Below, piece after piece: positions 29,101 through 40,848 of a stretch of 64,000 nucleotides of DNA. The DNA lies in assembly GCF_050624435.1 (NCBI RefSeq), contig NC_134530.1, positions 145,988,721-146,052,720 on the forward strand, given 5' to 3'. The notes beneath the pieces were generated by a model, which made no database searches, was not told the origin of the DNA, and worked only from the letters and a program-made list of their open reading frames with translations. Origin of the DNA: Tenrec ecaudatus. Its lineage: Eukaryota; Chordata; Mammalia; Afrosoricida; Tenrecidae. Numbering within the stretch: the stretch's first letter is position 1; every line of letters starts with the position of its first letter. The translations under genes and the position numbers were made by a program.

Positions 29101-32100
29101 TTTGCCTGGTTGGCATTTACCTCTTTGAAATCAGCTGATTCAAATGAAAGAAATGAGACTGTAACATCGACCTGTGTGAACTGAGAGAAGAGACTTCTCT
29201 CAATATTTGGAGTCCTTACCTTCAAAGTAAAAGGGCTGGACTAGATGGAATTAAGAAGCCAGAGATAAAATTAAAATTTAAGTGTGTCTGAAAGTCATTT
29301 GACCTAATCCTCCTCACCTATTTGCCCTCTGTCCAATAAACACACACACACTATAGACAAAGGGATACTATATATGATATGGCAGGACAAAAGGAATAGG
29401 CTCTCACTTTGTAAGTGAAGCTGGCAGCATCATCATAGCCAACCCACGTCTTCCCCTTGTAGGCATAAGGGACAAACTGGTTGTCGATCCAGCTTTTCTC
29501 TGCTTGCCGGACAAAGGAGCAAACCTGCCCAAAGGACCACAAGGTTAGTTCCGTAGATCACAGTGAAATAGAGAGAAACACCAGCAGATACACTTCTCCT
29601 TCTCCCACGGACCCAGCTGGTTCAAGAATCCCTCATTGGGAAATGAGAAGGTAGACCAAATTCTAAACGTTACATGCTCCCTTCTCCAATGTCCAGGATG
29701 GAAGGAGAGAGAGAACACAGGCATGCGTGACATCTTTAAGAAATGACACCAGGAATCTCTCTGCGTTTGGGATGCAACACATCCTTCTTGTGCATGTGCT
29801 ACACTGGGTCTATTTATCAAGTGACTTGAGTGACTCTGGCTTTGAGAGGAGCCCAGAAGGAAAGAAGGCTCTGCCTCAGGTCCAAGCTGCCACACATGCC
29901 ACTCTGCCGCTTGGGCCATGTGACTCAGCTGGTCCCGTGATGCTGGAAGTGGCTGTAGCAGATAGCGCTGCAATTTGGAGTTTGGGGCAGGCTCCTATTG
30001 GTGATTCACCGTGCAGACCCTTAGAATTTAGGAACAAAGCTCTCCCACCCTCTGCAGAAAACGACTTCCCTTTTGAAAAGTAGCTCTTGTCTTGTTACTA
30101 GGCCTGAGTAGAGACTGAACATCTCACCATGGGCTCCCAAAGCACCCTGTGGCCTGAGCTGTCCATTATGAACTGGGTAGTGTCTGCCCCACAGAGTCAT
30201 ACGGTTGACGGTGCATTGCAGCATTCTATCACGAAGTGAGGGGCCTCCAGGAGAGAGGGCTCAGACCGGACCGGAAGCCGCCTCAAGAAGTGCCCCTTAC
30301 AACTTCTTAATATGACTGAACTATGGAAGTGTATGAAATGTAAATTATATTTCAATAAAACTAATTTTTAAAAGATTACTTAGAAAGGGAAACCATAGAA
30401 AAAATAAATGTATATTTGGAAACTTGAAGAAGTAGAAGAAGAAGAAGAAGAAGAAGAAGAAGAAGAAGAAGAAGAAGAAGAAGAAGAAGAAGAAGAAGAA
30501 GAAGAAGAAGAAGAAGAAGAAGAAGAAGAAGAAATGCCCGAAATGCGCAGTCTCCACCCCTATCATATTACTTCCTTCTCTCAGACTGTACCTATGGCCG
30601 CATGAGGAGCTCCTTATGATAGGTTGGACTGAGGAAAAGGAAACACGTCCTTGGTTCACAGATTGTTCTGCACAACAGGCAGGCGCCATTGGAAAGCAGA
30701 CAGCGGCAGCATCTCATAACCTTCCTGGGACCTCCCTGAAGGGCAGTCGTGAAGAGAAATCCTCCCAAGGGGCAGAACTTCAAGCAGTACATATAGCTGT
30801 TCTTTTTGCTTAAAAGAAGGGGCCAGATGTGTAACTGTTCATAGAGTCAATGGTTTGGCCAGAGAGTTTGAAGGAGCATGATTGGGAAATTGGTGACAAG
30901 TAGGTATGGGAAAGAGGTTCGTCGACAGACCTCTCTGAAGGGCTGAAGAAGTGGAGATATTTATGTATCATGTGAGTGCTCACCAATAGGATGACACGCT
31001 CCGCTGGAATCAGTCATCCTCTTTCCCAGCCACTCCTATCACTGCCCAATTGGCCCATGCCCATAGTTACTATGGTGGCACCAACAATGATTTCCACTCA
31101 CCAAAGCCACCTGGCAGCTGCCACTGCTGACTGCCCAATCTGTCAGCAACAGAGACCAATACTGAGTCCAAGAAATGGGGCCATGCTTCAAGCAGATCAT
31201 CTAGCAAACGGGTGGTAGGTTGATGACACTGGACCAGTTTCACTGTGTTTTGTTCTTAGTGGAATAGACATTTACACTAGATGTGGATTTGTCTTCTCTG
31301 TATTCAATGTTTCTGACAAAACTATCATCCATGAGCTTATAGAATGCTTGATCCACCGGCCTGGCATACCGCACGGCATTCCCTTTCATCAAGGGACCCA
31401 CTTCACAGCAAATGAAGTGTGACAATGGGTCTGGGTTTGTGGAATCCTCTAGTCTTATCATATTTTCTATCATTCTTGTCAGCTCACTTGATAGAACTGT
31501 GGAATGGCCTTCTAAAAACACAATATGGACCCAGCTAGATGGCAAGACTTGGCAAGACTGGGGCAATGTCCTCCAGGAGGCTGTGTATTCTCTATACCAG
31601 TACCCGGTATGTGATACCATTTCTTCAGTATCCAAGATTCACAGCCTAGAAACCAAGGCGTGGCAAAGGGAGTGGCACCGACCCCTATTATTTCTAGTGA
31701 CTCACTAACAGCCTCTGTGCTCCCTGTGCCTGCGACTCTGTGCTCTTCAGACCCTGAGGGCTTAGCTCCAAAAGGAAGAAGGCTCCCGCCTGGGGACACA
31801 GCACTGATTCCAGTGACCGGGCAGTTAAGAGTGCCTCCAGGCCACGTTGGGTGCTCGTGTCTCTGGGTCAACAAGCAAGGAAGGAAGTTACTCTACTGAG
31901 TGGTGTGATCGATCTTGACTACCCAAAGGAAATGTGATGGATATTGCATAATGGAAGTAAAGAAGAATACGCTTGGAGTCCAGGGGGTTCCTTGGGCTGT
32001 GTCTAAGTGCTCAAAGCTGGGGCGCGCTGTCAGATAAGCATCTGCAGGAGAAAGCTGGGGCTATGGGCTCCCAGAGAGATTTACAGCCTCGGGGCCCTAA

Positions 32101-35100
32101 GGGATGGTGCTACCCTGTCCTATAGGATCGCTATGAATTAGAATCAGCTAATTGGCAGTGAGTTTTGAAGGGGCTCTGGTGGTAGAATGGTTCCACTTGG
32201 GCTGCTCACTGCAAGGTCAGCAGTTCGAAACTACTCCACTGGAGAAAATCAAGGTATTCTGCAGGGAGCCTGATGGTGTAGTGGTTACACATTGGGCTGT
32301 GATCCACATGGGTGGCAGTTTGAATCCACACAGACCTTCTACTCTCATGAACAGCTACAGTCTCAGAAACCCACAGGGGGTCACTTTGAGTCAGCATTGA
32401 CTCAGTGGCAATGAGTTTCATGTGGCGTCTCCTGTAACGTTATAGTCTCAGAAACCCACAGGGACAGTCTACCTATTGCTGTGAGTCGGACACGGCTTGA
32501 TGGCAGCTTTTTGAGTTTTGGAATTATCGTGGCCCGTGATGTAAGTCCATTGTAAACTACAGCAGCCCTCTTGACTATGACCACTAATGACCCAGATCCT
32601 GCAGGAGTGACGGTTGGGGTCACGCTGCCAGACAAAGAAGCACAACCAGCTGAGGGCAAAGGGCATATGGAATAGGTGGTGAAAGAAGAAAGTTCTCAAT
32701 GCCAGCTACGGGCCACATGACCAGTTGCAGAAACAAGGACTGTCATTTATATATTTCTTCCTTGTATGTATGCAGCAATTGTTTTTGCTCTGTCTGTTTA
32801 CCAAAAATAAGATGTAAATTCAGTTGTACACATGTTAGCTGTATCATGTTAGGCACTAGCATCACCAAAATGTTTGAAGATTATGTATGGCCAAAGAAGA
32901 TGCGTCCAGGTCCCAAGTTGACAAAGGTAGGGTGGGATAGGTTTCTTGTCAACTTTGCTGGGCCAGGAATGTCTGTGGTTTGGAAGCTGAGGTCTAATAA
33001 TCCTCCACACTGTGACTCCACACAGCAGGGTTTAGTAAATAATACCGACATAAAGCTACTAATCATAACATACCTGATCCGTGACTAAATCTGGTCTGTT
33101 TGTGGTTTTTTTCAAACGATTTTCATAAACAAGTTCTTTTCTGTTCATGAGATCTCAGCACAAACTGTTATCAACCTGGCTTTTGAAGCTCTAAAGGTCT
33201 TAAAGGTTGGGACCAACCAGATTGTCACTGTCAACCAAGCATTTGATTGATACCTGTACCCAGCATTACGATAAGAACTATGACATAGGCCTTCAGTGAG
33301 TACAGGTGTTCTAGTTGTGCTAGAGAAGCATAAATCATTTATTTTGATGCTTTGAAAGTTCTGCCTACCATGATCTTTCTGACTCATAATATCCTTCAAA
33401 AACCTTATTTTACCTCTGCCTCATTCATAACCATACTTCATTAGATGAGCAACAAAAACATCACTGTCCACCCAGGAAAGAACAGAAATTGGGAAGATGG
33501 TTGGCACTTACACTACTGCAGCCTAAAGTCTGGGGGCCAACAAGGTCATGGAGAATGGTACAAAAAGATAATGTCATATTTCCAGGACCTTTCGAAGGAC
33601 CCTCATCACTTGCTATCTGGCATCCCCTAAACATCCTGTCTTTTCATGCCTGCTGCCACTTCTGCCTGGGAAACCCTTCCCAGGCTATCATTTCTACCCA
33701 TCAGAATTCTCTGTGGGCTCAAAGTTCTGCTCAAAATCTAGCTGCCCTGTATTTGCGCTTGCCTCTATCCTTGTCCTCTCCCCACTTGAGGAGAGGCCCA
33801 CGTCCCATCACCTCAAAATAAGCCAAGAAGCCAGCTTGCTTGGTGTACTTCCCTGGAAGTCCTGGTCCCGTGGTCTTGGCCCCCAGCCAAGCCTCAGAGT
33901 CTTTGAGGAGGCAGAAGGTACGTCCGTAAGCAGGCAATCCCATGATGAGCTTCTCTGAGGGTGCACCAAGCGTCCGCCAGTAATTTATAGCAAATGCCTG
34001 CAGGTGGGAAAAATGAAAACCCTTCCTTGTTAGAAACCAATCTCCTGGGACCAGAAGCAGGTGCCTAGACCTATTGAGATCTTTCCCTTTCTTACCGATG
34101 ATTTAGGGTCTCCAGACAAGGAGTGCAGGGGGCTATTGTGTCCTGTGACCCCTTCCCAGGACCCATGGAAGTCATAAGACAAGATGTTGATAAAATCCAG
34201 GTATCTGTAAGAGACAGGAGGAGGAGATTATTACATAGTTATGCATAGGAGCTCTGGTGGTGCAGTGGTTATGCATTGGGCTGCTAACCACAAGGTCAGC
34301 AGTTTGAATCCGCTAGCTGTTCCATGGGAGACAGATGAGCCTTTCTACTCCCATAAAGAGTCATGGTCTTGGAGATCCACAGGGGCAGTTCTACCCTGTC
34401 CTATGGGGTGGCTGTGAAACAGAATCAACTCGATGGCAATGAGAACTAGCTATGTATGCACTGGCCGCCTCAGCGTCCCTTCCCTTTCTGCCCGTGGGGC
34501 CTTCCCAGGCTGTGCCCACCCTGGAGATACTGACACTGGAACAGGCTTCTGGCTGAGGACCACTGTGCATCAGGATGCTGCCCTGAAAGCATTCATGGTG
34601 TGCACAGCCGAGGCCCAAGTCGGAGAAGAAGACTATTTGAATAAGGACTGATGCGGGTGCTAACGGAGGTCTACATCCATGTGTGAGTTCAGAGTCACAT
34701 GAGCATCATTCTAACACAGTGAGGCAGGGAACGTGCCCCCAAAACCTCCCCAAACAGAATAAGTTAATTACATCTCGAAGAATGATAGGAAATTCACAAC
34801 ACAGTGAAGGTGGAACTAGCCCTATCACAGAGTCCCATAGCCATGAAAGAGCCTCATTCTACCACTTCAGGAGCCCTTGAAACTCAACTCCTCTAGAAAG
34901 CTTTCCTAGTTTTTAAGTTTCTAATGGGGGCTGTCAAGTAGATTTTAACCCATAGCAACCCCATGAGTCAGGAGCTCTGCTCCATGACGTTTTCTTGGCC
35001 GTCATCTTTACACAGAGGCAGGCTGTCAAGTCTTGCCTGTAGCTGTAGAGCGATGACGTGGGTTCAAACTGCAAATCTTTCATTAGCTGTCCAGCTCTTA

Positions 35101-38100
35101 ACCGGGGCCACGGAGCTGCTAACCATAAAGTCAGCAGTTCAAACCCACCAGCTGCTCCACAGGAGGAAGATGAGTCTGTCTCCTCCTATAAAAATGGTCA
35201 GTCTCAGAATCCCAAAGGGATAGTGCCAACCTATCCTCCAGAGTGGCTATGAGTCAGAACGGGCCGATGGCGGTGAGTTTTGCAGTTTGAGTGTTGTGTA
35301 ATTAAGCAGTTACCAGGTAACAGAGATAAGGCTTTAAACTAATTATCTCATTCCCTTTTAACTTGATCAATATCCTCTGAGTTAAGTAGTATAACTGTCT
35401 CTAAAGAGGAAATGGAAATAGACAGGTCAACTCATTTGCCTGAGGTTGTTCGGCTCAGTGAAGGCGGGGTCCCTCAACCCAGCCTGGTTTCAAGACCAGC
35501 ATGAGTATGCTCTACTTGGCACAGAATCTCCCCCATTGAAACAGTTCCTCCAGGTCACAGGTGGGGAACATCCGGGAAAGCACCAAGACCAGCTCGCGTC
35601 ACCAGAGAGAAGCAATTCCAGCCATCACAGAGGGGTAAGTTAATTACATGTTTGACCAAATATGGCAGGCTAAGTTTTGAGTAGATACATTTGAATGACC
35701 CTCACATGATGTTATAAATATTCAAATGGCCCACCCTTGATCTGACAGCTGCCCTTCCTATTGTTTGTTCTGCATCCTCAACAGGTTCCTCATTTGGAGC
35801 CTCTTGATTCCTGAGGCTTACATAACTCAGTCAGCATGTCCAGAACGATTTATGAGCCATTCTGTTTAACTTCATTGTTGCCTAGAAACTCAACGCTCTG
35901 CAAAGTGGGTCTGCATGGGCATTCTAACTTTTGGTTTGTGAGGCAGTAGTTATAAATCTGGAGGTGAAGCAGTTATGCTTTGGGTTGCCATCCACATGGT
36001 CAGCAGTTCAAAGCCACCAGCAGCTTCATGGGAGACAACCTGGGCTTTCTACTCCTATGAGCAGTTACAGGCTCAGAAACGAAACCCACGGGGGGGAGGG
36101 GTCATTGTGAGTTGGCAGTGAACACTGTCCAATCATCTATCCCTCCTGTCGCAGCCACCTGTAGCACAGACTCCCCATAGCTGCTGTCTGGGAAGGCAGT
36201 GGCCAGCCCCATGGGATTCTGTCTTGTGAGACTCAGCAGTGGGCTCTACAGAGACCCTTCCCAGATGATGATGTTGGGAGAGGGACAGCACTACTTCACC
36301 CCCCTCTGATCTTCTCGAGAAAGCCTCACGGTGTGATGGACGTAGCCATTGTCCTCATCCCTACGCACCCATCGACACCCATCAACGGAGCACCCATACC
36401 CAGGCAGGCATGTGGGAAGCTCTGGGGAGACACCTCCTCCCCAGCAGGGTCCTGACCCATCTTGCCAGCATCCACTCACCGTCCTAGAAAGCGGACATCA
36501 TAAGATGTGTGGATGATGTGCGGGGCCCCAGAGACCGCAGCCGAGAGCAGCAGCCTTGGGTGACAGCTGATGGCGGCCTCCCTTCTGAAGGCAAAGAGGA
36601 GCTCCTAAAAGGAACAGGGGGACACTGAGAATCAGGCAAAGCAGAGAGTCCGGGAAAGAGAGAGACGGAGACGGTGTGGCTGACAGATTGCCATGTATCA
36701 TGCTGAGTGCCTTCATCTGCTGGGATGTAAGGGAAACCTGACCCAGGCGCTCACAGACCTGGCCTCACGTGGTGGGTCATGAAGAGACTCAGGAGTGGGC
36801 AGTGGCGGTTCGGCGGCGGATTTCTCACCTTCCAATAAGAGACCTGGGTCAGATTCCCCACCGACATCCACATGCAGCCGCCACCCATCCGTCCGTGGAG
36901 GCTTGTATATCACCATGATGTCGAGTAGGCTTCATCAGAGATCTCAGTCAATTACCAAAAGGCAGCCAATGAAAACCTGATGGATCACAATCGTCTGGTC
37001 CCAGCATGCATGAGATCAGCATGAGTCAGGGACCACCGCCACGGCAGTCAACAGCAGCAGCAAGCTGTCTCAGAAACAGGATTTAACGTCACACTGCCGG
37101 TGGGAGTCCGGAGCCTGCGCACAGGGGGCATTCCAGACGATTGGACCATGACCCAGAATCAGACAGAGGAACAAGCCGCCATCGGACAGCCACCAGTGGT
37201 TCTTTCACCCAGCACCTCCAAGGCGATGACCGCAAAGGGACGTCTGTTAATTCTCAACCGCCCTGGTCCTGCCCATGTCTCCAGCCTGATGCTGAGCCTC
37301 CCCCACCACCCCAGCAAAACAAACTCGCTGCCAGTGAGTCAGTGCGACCCTATAGGACAGAGTAGAGATTCCCGGGCTTCTGAGAGTGGAACTCTTCACA
37401 AGAGTAGAGAGGCCGTGAGCCCAGATAAGATAAAATCAGGACTTGAAATGGGTTCATTCCAATTCAAAGTCCCTGTTGAGAATTTGCCTTTCCACCCAGA
37501 TAAACTGACTCACAATCTACCTTTTAAAAAGGTCCCCAGGTGAGTTTTGTGCGTCCACATTATTCTGAGGCATACGCATGTCCAGATTGGACAGCCCCCA
37601 AACTGGCCTTACTTCAATCAAGAAGAGAAAGTCCCACCGGTCATGCAGGGGGCTGCCTCTTTGTCCAGGGTACAAGAAGAAAAGGTCGAGACCATCAAAG
37701 TTATAGGTCCTCAGGAGGGAGATGGCTGACTGAATAAACTTCGCGCGACGGGTGGCTGTGGACAGCAGAGTCGTGAACCTGCAGGAAGAGAAGGGGTGAG
37801 GCAAGGACCGCCAGCCACAGGATCACAGCCTCCCACCAGGCTGCTCGCTGGCCTCTGGGTGGCACAGAAGAGGCCGAAGGAAAGACCAGGAAATCTAGAA
37901 ACACTAAAAAGCTCTTAGCTCTTAGAACTCTTATTCAGGCAGATGGAGGGAGGGTGGGAACTTAAAGGGATGAGGTGGGGTTGCCAGCAGAAGCTAGATA
38001 CCCAGGAACGAGGACTTCAGGCAACAGGTAGAAGATGAAAACCACGTCCTACCCTTGGCCAGGTGCACAGGGAGCAGCAGGTGCAAAACAAAGAGCATAA

Positions 38101-40806
38101 CCTGGCCTTGGGAGCCCGGGCTAATTCCAGCCCTCCACCCAAGACTTGGTGCCGCCACTGGTAAAGCACTTGGGCCTTTCCCTGCACATCCTCAAGGATA
38201 ACTGCCCCGTTCCTCAGCCCTGTCCTCCCACTGACCTGTCCTCCCTCGGCTGGACTCGGGGAGAAAACATGAACCAAGAGCCAGCACTTCCGGGAAGATC
38301 TCTGACCTAATCCGGGACTGGGCTGCAGACGCTGAAGCCACAGGCCCAGGCTCTGATGAGGGACCCCACCCCATTTCCTCTCTGTTCCTTCGCTTGTTTG
38401 ATGGATCTGTTTTGGTCTACTTTCTCTTCCATTCTATGGAAAGAAAAGACATTCTAACTCACTAGAGCGGAGCGTTAAGCAAATGTGAGTGAGACTTGCG
38501 CATGGAGGTTAGAAAGGTGCCCAAATTCAGAATTAGTTGAGGCTGGGTTTGTGGTGCCACCTCCCCACAGGGTCATCTTGGGTGCCACCTGGCACATTCC
38601 TGCAGGCCCCTGACTTTTACTCTATTTTCCTACAAGTTGAGGGTGCAAATAGCCACCTGGTGAGCTTCTCCTGAGGGTCCATGAGATGCGCTGTGTGAGC
38701 ACCTAGATCAGCATCTAGCAAATGTTCATTACTTGAAAGGTGGTCACCCTTTTGAGAGAGGGGAAGCTCGGGGCTCAGGGAAGCCACTTAGCATCTGCTG
38801 TCGGCGTGGGGCACCGTGTCCATTCCGACTCATGGTGACCCCCCCGGACAGAGCAGGTCTGCCCCATAGGAATTCGTAGGCTATAATCTTACAGGAGCTG
38901 ATTGCCAGCGCTTGTCTTCTGCTAAGCAGCTAGTGAGTTAACCAGGGCTCTTTATTATCACGAGTACTCTCCAAATCATTCCTACACACACACACCACAC
39001 CTCCTGTCTCCTTAAGGTAAGAAGAGTGGTACTGGCCTCCACCTCAGGCCTTAGCCAGGAAATAGGCGGGGTTTTCTACAGGACCCAGAAATGCATTTTG
39101 CAATCTCCACATTGCCTTTGGGGGAGGAGGGGGGGAGAACAAAGGCCTAATGGGAGCATGTCTTGAACACTCACTAGGCGCCAAGGCACTGAACCTAGCG
39201 TCTTTTGAACTCGGCACTGCTGGCTTCGTTATTAAATGAACCCCGTGCGCTTTGGGGTTTGTTCTTCTGTCCTGTCCCGTATTCCTCCCCACTTTGAGAC
39301 AAAGCCCCTGCCTCTTATGAAGGCTCAGGGGCCCGTTTCCAGTGCCCCCTTTCATTCCTCCCACCTCCTCTGCAACCTGGCTGTTAGAATTCCCAGGTTC
39401 CCACCTCCAACCCCCAGCCTCCCTGGAGAAGAGGTCAGGGTGTCTCTGAAGCCAGGGCCAGGCCAGGGCTCTGCTCTTCCCCACCCCAACCCTTCTTCTA
39501 GTTTACCACGTCCATTCCCTCACTGTCATCGTCCCCCACCCCAGGAAGAAGGCGACCCCAAACCCTTACCTTTCCGTGCCGAAGTCCCACCCGCCAACAG
39601 ACAGCAGGGTTTTCAGCCGCTGGTTCCTGGGGTTCAGGAAAGGAGGAGGGTCAGCTGGGTCCTCACCCCGTGGACAGCTGTAGCCACGCTTCATTCAGAC
39701 CGGGAAACAGGAGGCGGGGAGGCAAGCCCAGGGAGGCGATGAGAGCTTGCGCTGGGAGTTGGTGGCAGAGGAGAGAGGAGAGAGAGGACTTGCTAGCAGG
39801 CAGAGACAACCGCAGCCACTGCTCACAGGAGGCAGCCCTTGGGTGGGAGAAGGGGCTTCAGGAGTCACCCTGAAGAAGAGGTTGGGCTTGGAAGGAAGGA
39901 AGGAGAGCTCACCTCTCCTTGAGCCTGTTGATCTCTGGGTAGAAAACCGCCTCATCCAGGGCAGTTTTCGCCACCAACTGGTTGTTTTCCATTGAGGCAA
40001 ATGCAAATATCAGGTGGGTGCAGAGCAAGGGGTCCACGTCCTTAGGGGAGATGGAGGCCATGCCAGGTCGTCTATGTGCCCAGTTGGTGAAATAGCATAC
40101 CAGTTTGTGGGACACACCTGGCCGGGGAGAACACACAGTCATTGGCAGACACCCAAGAACGGGGGAAAGAGGAGTGAGGGGTGAGGAACACTCAGCTCCC
40201 ACAGAGCAGTACAGATACCAGCCCAAGAATCCAGGCCACTGCAGGTCCTTCCCCCATGTTCTCACAAAGTCCTGCTTTCGGGGCCCCTCGCCCACTGTTG
40301 AGGCCTCCTGGGAAAGAGAGACTGTCCTATGAAATACTGGGCCTCAAGTCTGCATCCTGACACACAGTAGGTGATTGGCCAAGAGCACATGATCCAATTC
40401 TCTCTGGTGAAGTAAATGAGATCCATAATCCTGGACAAGGAGCCGAGCAGGGTGGGACTGCAGAGAACACTCAACATGGAGGGTCAGAGACTCCCCCCTG
40501 CCCAGGAGGGGACCCAAAGTCCTTACCATCACAGTGTGCCAGGGCCAGAGCCCACCCTGTAGGGAACAAAGGGAGGAATGACCCTCAGAGGTGTTCCCTG
40601 AGTGACAAGTCCCAGCCCCTCCCCTTCAGCCAGAGGACCGCCCCTTAAGCATGCTCCCCGCCCCCCAGGCAGATGCCTACATGGAGGCAAGCATGGCACT
40701 CATCCCTTCTCCCTCCTTCAAAGCTGGGCAGATGAGCTCGTCTGTCTGTCTAAGCTCCTGCTCACGCCAACCAACATGACACGCACACATATTCTGCGCT
40801 AGGACA

Positions 40807-40848
<42 letters not shown>

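Larger units (their letters stand above)
29730..33470 (+). mobile_element. ERVL-type endogenous retrovirus fossil, 3' half
   Basis: In OVGP1 intron 8, opposite to the gene. Parts recognised in order: end of reverse transcriptase and tether (about 29730-30290), RNase H (about 30600-30980), integrase with its His/Cys zinc-binding segment and core (about 30985-31700), dUTPase-like segment (about 31790-32030), non-coding 3' region (to about 32945), then an MLT2-like 3' LTR starting TGTCAACTTTGCTGGGCC (about 32948) to about 33470. The dUTPase after integrase is the mark of the ERVL class. The 5' half and 5' LTR are absent. It is broken in many places, ancient, and interrupted by an L1 tail at 30296 and SINEs at 32050-32512. 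Confidence 0.8.

Noticed and set aside
28863-29225. 120-codon minus-strand frame in OVGP1 intron 9 as an alternative exon
   Set aside because: No family resemblance and no convincing acceptor and donor pair in phase with exons 9 and 10.
30408-30605. Poly-glutamate and poly-phenylalanine frames
   Set aside because: Translation of the GAA microsatellite only.
31240-31635. 131-codon minus-strand frame in OVGP1 intron 8
   Set aside because: Opposite strand of the ERVL integrase region; no splice sites or homology.
37613-37778. OVGP1 as an active chitinase
   Set aside because: The catalytic acid is replaced ([11 protein letters not shown]), as in all known oviductins.
39236-39742. 168-codon plus-strand frame opposite OVGP1 exon 4
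   Set aside because: Proline/serine-rich translation of GC-rich intron sequence that overlaps a real exon on the other strand.
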